Positions 57,413 through 64,000 of a DNA stretch of 64,000 nucleotides are shown here, one piece after another. This stretch comes from Hyphomonadaceae bacterium UKL13-1. GTDB lineage: Bacteria; Pseudomonadota; Alphaproteobacteria; Caulobacterales; Aquidulcibacteraceae. Within the stretch, counting starts at the first letter, position 1. Each line of letters starts with the position of its first letter. The position numbers and the translations under genes are program-made. The stretch lies in assembly GCA_001602435.1 (NCBI GenBank), contig CP012156.1:888001-952000 (forward strand), read 5' to 3'. The notes beneath the pieces are model-generated. The model did not search any database, had not been told where the DNA came from, and saw nothing but the letters and a program-made list of their open reading frames with translations.

Positions 57413-57482
57413 GGCGCTGATTGCGATCACATTTCACAGGCTGGCCTTGGTCTAGCCCTTGTTTGCTCACTCAATCAGCGCC
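57413..57482. other. Long-range inverted repeat in the ETF-QO to TPR intergenic region
   Basis: Perfect 11-bp arms GGCGCTGATTG (57413-57423) and CAATCAGCGCC (57472-57482) enclose 48 nt that contain a smaller pairing (GGCT / AGCC). No T-tract follows. It may be a structured RNA element or part of a terminator. Confidence 0.4.
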
Positions 57483-57544
57483 AGTTTAGTCTTTGACCAA
57501 TCCTTGGTCGATCCATCAATCCACGCTACCAGCAGGATGTTGCC

Positions 57545-59512
57545 ATGCGCCTCAGAGCAGTCCTTTTTGCGACCACCACCATCCTTATGGGCTCATCGCT
57601 CATGGCACCGATGGCTTGGGCTTCTGCGCCGCCGGTAATTGAGCGTACGCCAGACGCAGACAGCGCTGGTGCGATTGAGCGCGAGCGCGCTTATGCCGGG
57701 CTAAGCTTGGGCGACGCCATCCGGCAAGCATTGATTGATGACGATCTGGATTTCGCCTTCAAGTCGATTGCCGCGCTTGGCCGTGCGGGCGGTGACAATA
57801 GCACGGCACTTTATTACAGCGGCGTGCGGGCTTTCAGCCAACAAAATTATCAAGATGCCACCGACACGCTACGTGACAGCGACAAGGATGACATGCTGAC
57901 GGCTGGTCTAGTTACATGGGCTCATGTTGGACAGGGCCAGTTGGACCAGGCGATTAATGTTTGGGAAGTCTATGGCGGCGACGGTAATCGTCCCTTCTTC
58001 AACGCCTATCGCGGCCTGCTCGCTGAACAGAATGGGGAAATCAAAGCTGCCTTGGGCTATTATGCGCAGGCTCAAAAAGCCGGTGAGCTCCACTTTGTGC
58101 GAGACTTGAGCCGGCGCTATGTCACTTTATTGGTCCAAGCTGGTCGCAAGAATGATGCTCTAAAGGCCCATGACGAGATTTTTGGTGAACCAAAGGGGCT
58201 GGACCCCCTCGAAACCCAATTTCGCGAGACGATCGCGTCTGGAAAGCCAAAGCCCCTAGCCGCGATGCTGCCACAGGCAAGCGTTAGCTCTTTGATGAGT
58301 AATTATGCCTCAGCCATGATGCTGGTTCGGATATTCCAAGCCAATCAAGAGCAAAATGATCCAACCAATCCAAAGTCTGGCGAGCCATCTGAAAAGCCTG
58401 ATGCGGATGCTTTGTTCGTTGGCGATGCCTTGTTGCTTCGGACTGCCTTGAAGATTGACCCGTCCAATCAATCTGCGCGCTTTAGCTTGGCGGAAGCCCT
58501 AAGCGAGATTGACGAAGACAAGGCCGCCTTAGAAACGCTGGCCCCGATTGTGACCGGTGAGCGACTGGACGAAGTGCGCCGCGAAAAGGCAGTGCTACAT
58601 CTCAGCCTCGAAGACGCCTCCAACGCGGCGGCGCTTTTGGATCAGATCCCGCAGAATCTTCGTGACCGGCGTTGGTGGGACCTTCAGGCCAGTATTCGCA
58701 GCGCCCGGGGTGATTTCAAGGGCGCTTTCGAAAGCGCCAATAAGAGTGTGGTTGCAGCGCGCGGTACAGGTGAGTGGGATGAAGACTTGGCCCGCCTGAG
58801 TATGATGCGTGCGCATTATGACTTGGGCCAGAAAGCCGAAGCGATTGAGATCGCCCGCGCTTTGGTCAAAAAGCTGAAGCCAGAGAACCCGGTTCGTGGT
58901 TCGGCAGGCCTCTTCCTTGCCGCCGAACCCTCAACACATGTTGAAGGGCTGCCAGCGGCGCGCGAAAGTTTAAAGATGCTCGGTGCAGATGGCCGCACGA
59001 AGCTTTCCCTGGGTGGCGTCCTTGCGCAATTCCCTGGAACTAGAGCTGAAGGCGTTCAACTGATGCGCGATGCACTGGCAGAAATGCCACGTTCGCCACT
59101 CTTCATGAATGCCTTGGGCTACACGTTGGTTGAGTATGATATCGATGTCGAAGAGGGCTTTCAATTGTTGCAGAAAGCCTATGAACTGCGCCCCTATTCT
59201 GGGGCGATAACGGACTCTCTAGGCCGCGCACATTATAAGCTTGGCCAATTGGATGAAGCTCAACGCTTGATCGAAAAAGCCGTCGACATGCGCAAGGAAG
59301 CACCAGACCCTGAGATTTATGACAATCTGGGCGATGTCTATTGGCATCAAGGTAAGCCAAGTGAAGCGCGGCGCATGTGGCAAATGGTGAAGGACTTCGG
59401 CGGGCATTATTTCAAGCAAGCGGAGCTGGAAGAGAAATTGAAAAATGGCCTTAAGGGGCCTGCACCCGTTAAAAAAACAGCTCCAATCTTTGTGGAGCCG
59501 GGTAGTGTTTAG
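57545..59512 (+). CDS. Secreted TPR-repeat protein
   Basis: This 655-residue exported protein has a signal peptide (MRLRAVLFATTTILMGSSLMAPMAWA) and then TPR-like helical repeats through most of its length. The best-preserved repeats are in the last 160 residues (ALGYTLVEYDIDVEEGFQL, DSLGRAHYKLGQLDEA, DNLGDVYWHQGKPSEA). It probably assembles or scaffolds periplasmic or outer-membrane partners. The next gene is a paralogue, overlapping by 8 bp. Confidence 0.85.
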   Translation: MRLRAVLFATTTILMGSSLMAPMAWASAPPVIERTPDADSAGAIERERAYAGLSLGDAIRQALIDDDLDFAFKSIAALGRAGGDNSTALYYSGVRAFSQQNYQDATDTLRDSDKDDMLTAGLVTWAHVGQGQLDQAINVWEVYGGDGNRPFFNAYRGLLAEQNGEIKAALGYYAQAQKAGELHFVRDLSRRYVTLLVQAGRKNDALKAHDEIFGEPKGLDPLETQFRETIASGKPKPLAAMLPQASVSSLMSNYASAMMLVRIFQANQEQNDPTNPKSGEPSEKPDADALFVGDALLLRTALKIDPSNQSARFSLAEALSEIDEDKAALETLAPIVTGERLDEVRREKAVLHLSLEDASNAAALLDQIPQNLRDRRWWDLQASIRSARGDFKGAFESANKSVVAARGTGEWDEDLARLSMMRAHYDLGQKAEAIEIARALVKKLKPENPVRGSAGLFLAAEPSTHVEGLPAARESLKMLGADGRTKLSLGGVLAQFPGTRAEGVQLMRDALAEMPRSPLFMNALGYTLVEYDIDVEEGFQLLQKAYELRPYSGAITDSLGRAHYKLGQLDEAQRLIEKAVDMRKEAPDPEIYDNLGDVYWHQGKPSEARRMWQMVKDFGGHYFKQAELEEKLKNGLKGPAPVKKTAPIFVEPGSV

Positions 59513-61295
59513 ACAAAAGCCAAATTCTGTGGCGCGTGCGCTCGTCTTCGCGGCGCTTCCACTTTGCTTCAGCGCGCCACAGGCTTTTGCTCAAAATCCG
59601 GTGCAAGTAGGCTCTTCTGCTGCAAAGCCGGGCGCGCCTGTCCTATTACAGCGCTCAGACGCCGATATTTTTGCGGCAACCTTGGCTGGGCGCTATGCGC
59701 AAGGTGTCGATAATCCCAAATTAGCGGCGCAAGCTTGGGCGCGGGCCTTCTTCCGCCGCCCTTCCGACTTGGAGCTATATGATCGGGCGACTGCTGCAAA
59801 CCTAGAGGTGGGTAATCTAGGCATGGTGGTGCGAATGGCCAAATTGGTTGCACCTGCTCAGCGCTCTCCGAAAGCTGTTTTGGCCTTGGCGGTCGAGGCC
59901 CTTGGGCAGGGGCGATATCAAGATGTCGCCCGCACTCTAGACGGGCAAAAGTTTAGCCCGAGCCTCACCCAATTTGCTAACCACCTCCGCGCCTATGCGC
60001 TGTTAGGCCAAGGGCAATGGCCAAAAGCAATTGATCTTGCGAGCCAAGTTACCGGCATTTCTGAGCTAGACGATGCGGCCTTGATGTCGCGGGCGATGAT
60101 TTTGGCGCGTGCCAAGCGCCCACAAGAAGCTATTGCCTTGTTTGAAAAGGCACGGGGCCTTCAGCAAGATTCGCCAGCTGGCTTGCGGTTTTACAGCCAG
60201 TTGCTGCTGTCTGTTGGGCAGCGGGACAAAGCTGAGGCCCTTCTATCCCCTTTAGCCGAACGCGGGTCTGTGAAGGCCTCAGCCTTTACCGGGGTATTGG
60301 CACTGGCTCGCGCTGGCGATAAGGGTAATGTCGCCCTCAATGCGCAAGACCATGTTGCGATCGGCATGTTGACCTTGGTCGAGGCGATGCAGGATAGCAG
60401 GCCACCGACTGAAACCTCAGATCTTCTGTTTTTGTTGGCTTTTCTCCACCCGTCTTCAGATGAAGTGAATGCGGCATTGGGTCAGCATTTGGCTAGTCAT
60501 GGTTATGATGAGCTGGCCGAGCCTTTGCTGGAGCGTGTCTCTGTTTTTAGCCCGGATTTTGTTGCAACGCGCACGGAATTGGCGTGGCTGATTTATACGC
60601 GTGACCCCAATCAAGCTTTGCTTAACGCCCGCGAACTGGTGGCGAAAAATCCGACAAACTTTGCGGCCATGACGCTACTTGCCGATATGCTGTCTGCCAA
60701 TCGGCTCGACGCCGAAGCGGAGGCCGCCTATCACAGCCTGATTAAACAGGGTGAGGCGGCAAATTGGTCACCAGCTGAGACGTGGCCACTTTATTTCGGT
60801 CGTGGTGGCGCACGCGAACGTCTCGGTCGTTGGCCAGAAGCCTTGTCAGACTTACGCTTGGCAAAGGCTGCCGCCCCGAATCAACCCAATGTGTTGAATT
60901 ATTTAGGCTATGCTCTGGCTGATCGTGGCGAAAATCTAGACGAAGCCTTGGCGATGCTGCGCAATGCCATGCGGCTTCGCCCTCGCTCCGGCGCGATCCT
61001 GGATTCCTATGGCTGGGCTTTGTTCAAAAGTGGCCGCCATGAAGAGGCCGCTACGATGTTGGAGCGCGCGGCTAGTCTTGCGCCCAACCTTGCAGAGGTG
61101 GCTGACCATTTAGGGGATGTCTATTGGCGCACCGGCCGGCAAGAAGAGGCTCGGCTGGAATGGCGACGCGCTTTGTCGCTGACACCAACGGCTGAACAGA
61201 CCAAAGCACTGGAAATCAAGTTGAGCGACGGCTTACCGCCAGATCCTAGCCGGGCTGCAGATGCGGCCATTCTTGCTCAAACCAAGTCAAACTAA
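59505..61295 (+). CDS. Secreted TPR-repeat protein, paralogue of the preceding gene
   Basis: This 596-residue exported protein has a signal peptide (about residues 9-29, RALVFAALPLCFSAPQAFA) followed by TPR-like repeats. Its C-terminal block (LNYLGYALADRGENLDEAL, DSYGWALFKSGRHEEA, DHLGDVYWRTGRQEEA) lines up with that of the gene before. Start GTG 59505, with GGAG 8 nt upstream, lies within the last codons of the first TPR gene; an in-frame 59445 start would spoil the signal peptide. Confidence 0.85.
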   Translation: MFRQKPNSVARALVFAALPLCFSAPQAFAQNPVQVGSSAAKPGAPVLLQRSDADIFAATLAGRYAQGVDNPKLAAQAWARAFFRRPSDLELYDRATAANLEVGNLGMVVRMAKLVAPAQRSPKAVLALAVEALGQGRYQDVARTLDGQKFSPSLTQFANHLRAYALLGQGQWPKAIDLASQVTGISELDDAALMSRAMILARAKRPQEAIALFEKARGLQQDSPAGLRFYSQLLLSVGQRDKAEALLSPLAERGSVKASAFTGVLALARAGDKGNVALNAQDHVAIGMLTLVEAMQDSRPPTETSDLLFLLAFLHPSSDEVNAALGQHLASHGYDELAEPLLERVSVFSPDFVATRTELAWLIYTRDPNQALLNARELVAKNPTNFAAMTLLADMLSANRLDAEAEAAYHSLIKQGEAANWSPAETWPLYFGRGGARERLGRWPEALSDLRLAKAAAPNQPNVLNYLGYALADRGENLDEALAMLRNAMRLRPRSGAILDSYGWALFKSGRHEEAATMLERAASLAPNLAEVADHLGDVYWRTGRQEEARLEWRRALSLTPTAEQTKALEIKLSDGLPPDPSRAADAAILAQTKSN

Positions 61296-61302
61296 GCCGC
61301 AG

Positions 61303-62169
61303 ATGACTGCCTGCTTTGCTCCCGCCAAACTCAATCTGACTTTGAGAGTCGGGCCACCACAATCAGATGGTCGTCACCCTCTCGATAGCCTCGTATGCTT
61401 TACGCACAGTCTTGGCGATCGCCTTTCGGTGAAGGCGTCCGTTGGGCTGGAACTGGAGATTTCAGGGCCGTTTGGCGAGGGGCTGAGCGCAGGGCCAGAT
61501 AATTTGGTTTGCCGTGGCGCACAAATCCTCGCCGACGCGGCAGGAATACCGGCCCAAGCTCATATTCGCTTGACCAAGAATTTGCCGATCGCATCTGGGA
61601 TTGGTGGAGGCTCTGCCGATGCAGCAGCGGCAATGCATGCGCTGAACGAATTTTGGAATCTCAAGCTTTCGCAAGCTCAACTTCTGGCTTTGGGCGCTCA
61701 ACTAGGGGCTGACGTGCCTGCCTGTCTAATGGGGCAACCCGTTCATATGACCGGGACAGGGGAGACCTTAAAGCGTACAGGGCCTTTAGCCCCCATGGGC
61801 GTGGTTTTGGTCAATCCGGGTGTGCCGTGTCCTACCGGGCCCGTTTATCGCACCTATGACGCCTTAGGAGCCGGTCCGGCGTTGGATGTTCGCCCTGTGC
61901 CAGAAATCTCGAGCCGAGAAAGCCTCTTGGCCTATCTTCGCGCCATGCCCAATGACCTTGAACAAGCGGCCATCAGCCTTGTGCCTGAAATTGCCGACGC
62001 CTTGGCGCGCTTGGCCGCCAGCCCAAATGTCCGCTTTGTCCGTATGTCGGGTTCGGGCGCGACCTGCTTTGCGCTCTATGATGATGAGGACGCCGCACAA
62101 GCTGGGAAAAATTTTGTTCTCGAAGGTCTTGCCAATCGCGGCTTTTGGGTTGAGGCAGATCGTATCTAA
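61303..62169 (+). CDS. ispE: 4-diphosphocytidyl-2-C-methyl-D-erythritol kinase
   Basis: This 288-residue GHMP kinase performs the fourth step of the MEP pathway. It has the start FAPAKLNLTLRVG, the ATP-binding IASGIGGGSADAAAAMHAL and the closing MSGSGATCFALY. It follows the second TPR gene after 7 bp; ispE beside TPR genes is a recurrent order in Alphaproteobacteria. Confidence 0.93.
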   Translation: MTACFAPAKLNLTLRVGPPQSDGRHPLDSLVCFTHSLGDRLSVKASVGLELEISGPFGEGLSAGPDNLVCRGAQILADAAGIPAQAHIRLTKNLPIASGIGGGSADAAAAMHALNEFWNLKLSQAQLLALGAQLGADVPACLMGQPVHMTGTGETLKRTGPLAPMGVVLVNPGVPCPTGPVYRTYDALGAGPALDVRPVPEISSRESLLAYLRAMPNDLEQAAISLVPEIADALARLAASPNVRFVRMSGSGATCFALYDDEDAAQAGKNFVLEGLANRGFWVEADRI

Positions 62170-62207
62170 GCGCTGTGGATAGACCATAGCCGAGTGGAGG
62201 GGCTTTT

Positions 62208-62828
62208 ATGATTGTCGTGCATCACCTTAACGATTCCCGGTCGCAGCGGATATTGTGGCTGCTGGAAGAAATGGGAACGCCCTATGAAATCAAGAAGTAT
62301 CAGCGCGATGCCGTGACCAATCTGGCCCCGCCAGAATTGAAGGAAGTCCATCCACTGGGGAAGTCGCCTGTGGTGACGGATGACGGGGAAGTTCTCGCTG
62401 AATCCGGGATGATTATCGATGTGTTGGCACGCCGCTATGGCCCAGATCTGGCAGTTGATTTTGCTTCACCGCTTTATCCCGCCTATGCGCATTGGCTGCA
62501 TTTTGCCGAAGGTTCAGCCATGCTGCCCTTCCTTTTGGCGCTCTACACAGGTCGCTTAGGGGATGCTGCTGCTCCGCTGATGCCGCGCATCACAGGTGAG
62601 ATCATGAACCATTTGTCCTATGTCGAAGGCGCGTTGGCCGGAAAACAGTTTTTTGTCGGTGATCGTCTGACTGGCGCAGACATTCAAATGAGCTTTGTCG
62701 GCGAGATCGCCAAGGGCCAAGGGGCTCTGGGCATGCTTCCCAATATGAAAGCTTGGCTCGAAGGCCTTCATGCCAGACCACAATGGCAAGCCGCCCTTGA
62801 AAAGGGTGGCCCTTACCGCTTCGCCTGA
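62208..62828 (+). CDS. Glutathione S-transferase
   Basis: This 206-residue cytosolic GST has the N-terminal thioredoxin-like domain (about 1-80; NDSRSQRILWLLEEMGTPYE, VHPLGKSPVV, ESGMIIDVL) and a C-terminal helical domain with the N-capping motif LTGADIQMSF. The catalytic residue is probably Ser (NDSRSQ). GGAGGGGC precedes ATG 62208. It converges with the peptidase gene. Confidence 0.88.
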   Translation: MIVVHHLNDSRSQRILWLLEEMGTPYEIKKYQRDAVTNLAPPELKEVHPLGKSPVVTDDGEVLAESGMIIDVLARRYGPDLAVDFASPLYPAYAHWLHFAEGSAMLPFLLALYTGRLGDAAAPLMPRITGEIMNHLSYVEGALAGKQFFVGDRLTGADIQMSFVGEIAKGQGALGMLPNMKAWLEGLHARPQWQAALEKGGPYRFA

Positions 62829-62838
62829 TATTGCTAAT

Positions 62839-64000
62839 CTAGCGCGGTCCAGGTCCCAAAGTTCGATCAAAGAAGTTTAAGATCGTGAGTTGGACGTGCT
62901 TGGCCCGCGCCTTTTCGCGAATGCCGTGCTTCTGCCCCGGATAGACCATGATTTCAAACGGGATCGAAGCGGATTGCAAGGCATCAAACGCAGCGGTTGA
63001 GTTGTCGAACGTCACATTGTCGTCTGCCATGCCATGGAGGATCAAAAGCGGGCGTTTGACGTTTTTCAAGCGCGGCAGAACTGACGATCTTGAATAAGCG
63101 TCCGCCTCGTCTTGAGGCTTGCCCATAAAGCGCTCGGTATAATGGGTGTCGTACAAAGACCAGTCGGTGACGGGCGCTCCTGATACATAAGCCGCGTAGG
63201 CTTCCGGTGCCTCGGTCGCCAGTCGCAGCGCCATATAGCCACCATAGGACCAACCCCAAACGCCAATGCGGGAAGGATCGACATAGGTCTGCGCTTTCAA
63301 AAAGGCGAGGCCTGCCAATTGGTCCTCTACCTCTGGCCCACCCAGTTTCCGGCTGATGGCGCGCTCAAAACTGCGCCCCCGGTTCGGCGTGCCCCGATTG
63401 TCGATGGAAAACACAATATAGCCGCGGGCGGCATGCACCTGATCGGTATTGCTACCCCAGCTTCGTCGAACAACCTGAACGCCTGGTCCACCATAGACAT
63501 AGACGATGACAGGCCATTTCTTGCTGGGGTCGAAATTGGCCGGCAGTTGCATAGACCAGTTGAGCACATCGCCGGACGGACCATTCAAGGTACCAAACCG
63601 CACCGAGGCGCGTTTGGCGAGATAAGGTGCCCAGGGGTGCCTGCTGTCGAGCTTGTTTTCCTCAATCCAACGGATCAAGCGCCCACTGGCCTCATATAGG
63701 CCAAAGCGAGGGGGTGTTGTGGGGTCTGAATAGGTTCCGAGGAAGGCTTTGCCGGTGGTAGCCATAGCCACACCCCAACTGCCGCCGCTGGCGGTTACGG
63801 CACTTGGCGCACGACGCTTGGCCAAAGGTGCCGAGTAAAGGCGCTGTTCAAGGCTGTCGTCCTTATTAGACATGAAAAAGACGCGGCCTGCCGCCTCATC
63901 TACACCGGTGATCTGTGACACAGCCCAGTTGCCGGTTGTCAAAACTTGTACGCCGGTACCATCGCGCTTGCGTCGTTCGATGTGGCGCCAACCCGTCCGC
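62839..64000 (-). CDS. S9-family peptidase (dipeptidyl peptidase IV type), partial
   Basis: The frame continues without a stop to the right edge, so the N-terminus is missing. The visible 387 residues hold the end of the beta-propeller (GNWAVSQITGVDEAAGRVFF) and the whole alpha/beta-hydrolase domain. The catalytic triad is Ser in GWSYGGYMAL, Asp in HGMADDNV and His in GQKHGI. It cleaves dipeptides after Pro, probably in the periplasm. An internal TTG at 63942 is not a genuine start. Confidence 0.9.
   Translation of the reverse strand, partial: RTGWRHIERRKRDGTGVQVLTTGNWAVSQITGVDEAAGRVFFMSNKDDSLEQRLYSAPLAKRRAPSAVTASGGSWGVAMATTGKAFLGTYSDPTTPPRFGLYEASGRLIRWIEENKLDSRHPWAPYLAKRASVRFGTLNGPSGDVLNWSMQLPANFDPSKKWPVIVYVYGGPGVQVVRRSWGSNTDQVHAARGYIVFSIDNRGTPNRGRSFERAISRKLGGPEVEDQLAGLAFLKAQTYVDPSRIGVWGWSYGGYMALRLATEAPEAYAAYVSGAPVTDWSLYDTHYTERFMGKPQDEADAYSRSSVLPRLKNVKRPLLILHGMADDNVTFDNSTAAFDALQSASIPFEIMVYPGQKHGIREKARAKHVQLTILNFFDRTLGPGPR

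Noticed and set aside
63942..64000. End of the S9 peptidase at an internal TTG
   Set aside because: The frame stays open to the window edge with beta-propeller sequence, so the gene is partial and the TTG is not a start.

Overview
The window reads as chromosomal DNA from an alphaproteobacterium, most likely on the Caulobacterales / Hyphomonadaceae branch. The evidence is the flagellar order fliQ-fliR-flhB followed by a CckA-type hybrid kinase, a canonical CtrA box (TTAA-N7-TTAA) and a CtrA half-site, an alphaproteobacterial LexA box (GTTC-N7-GTTC) in front of recA, and typical alphaproteobacterial families (DUF1491, DUF2336, CobT, PtsP, TlyA, YcgN, ETF-QO). G+C looks moderately high throughout, except for a clearly A+T-richer patch at about 12.98-13.85 kb. 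I saw no rRNA, tRNA, CRISPR array, insertion sequence or prophage.

Layout. 0-10.3 kb: a partial secreted protein, DUF1491, release factor RF3, DUF2336, a secreted PAN-domain protein behind a CtrA box, an Uup-type ABC-F ATPase, and a tandem pair of exported amidohydrolases of which the second has lost its metal ligands. 10.3-14.5 kb: a secreted orphan, CobT without CobS, and a small accessory patch (A+T-rich membrane protein plus a VapBC-type toxin-antitoxin pair). 14.5-23.0 kb: an eight-gene fatty-acid oxidation operon on the minus strand, led by a LiuR-like MerR regulator and closed by a strong terminator. 23-31 kb: housekeeping genes (tadA, trxB, terC, polyprenyl diphosphate synthase, a TrmN6-like methyltransferase, an Old Yellow Enzyme, ispG). 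31-38.3 kb: a RodZ-like protein, ptsP, lysC, ubiG and SOS-regulated recA. 38.3-43.7 kb: cckA, flhB, fliR, fliQ, an M24 peptidase-like protein and queF. 43.9-48.6 kb: an amino-acid permease, tlyA and three small secreted proteins that share swapped modules. 48.7-55.6 kb: an RNA (uracil-5) methyltransferase, YcgN, a YpfJ metalloprotease, two arsenosugar-type genes, a soluble lytic transglycosylase and a family-4-like uracil-DNA glycosylase. 55.7-64 kb: ETF-QO, two tandem TPR proteins, ispE, a glutathione S-transferase and a truncated S9 peptidase.

How the genes fit together. The acyl-CoA dehydrogenases feed electrons through ETF to the ETF-QO at 55.7 kb and into ubiquinone, whose synthesis is represented by the polyprenyl diphosphate synthase, UbiG and the MEP-pathway enzymes IspG and IspE. 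The flagellar export genes lie in one transcription unit with the kinase that controls CtrA, and the unit is preceded by a CtrA half-site, which suggests feedback. The most unusual items are the membrane-anchor-less CckA, the catalytically dead amidohydrolase partner, the modular secreted-protein cluster at 46.3-48.6 kb and the A+T-rich orphan membrane protein. No large undescribed system is obvious; most of the window is conserved core genome.
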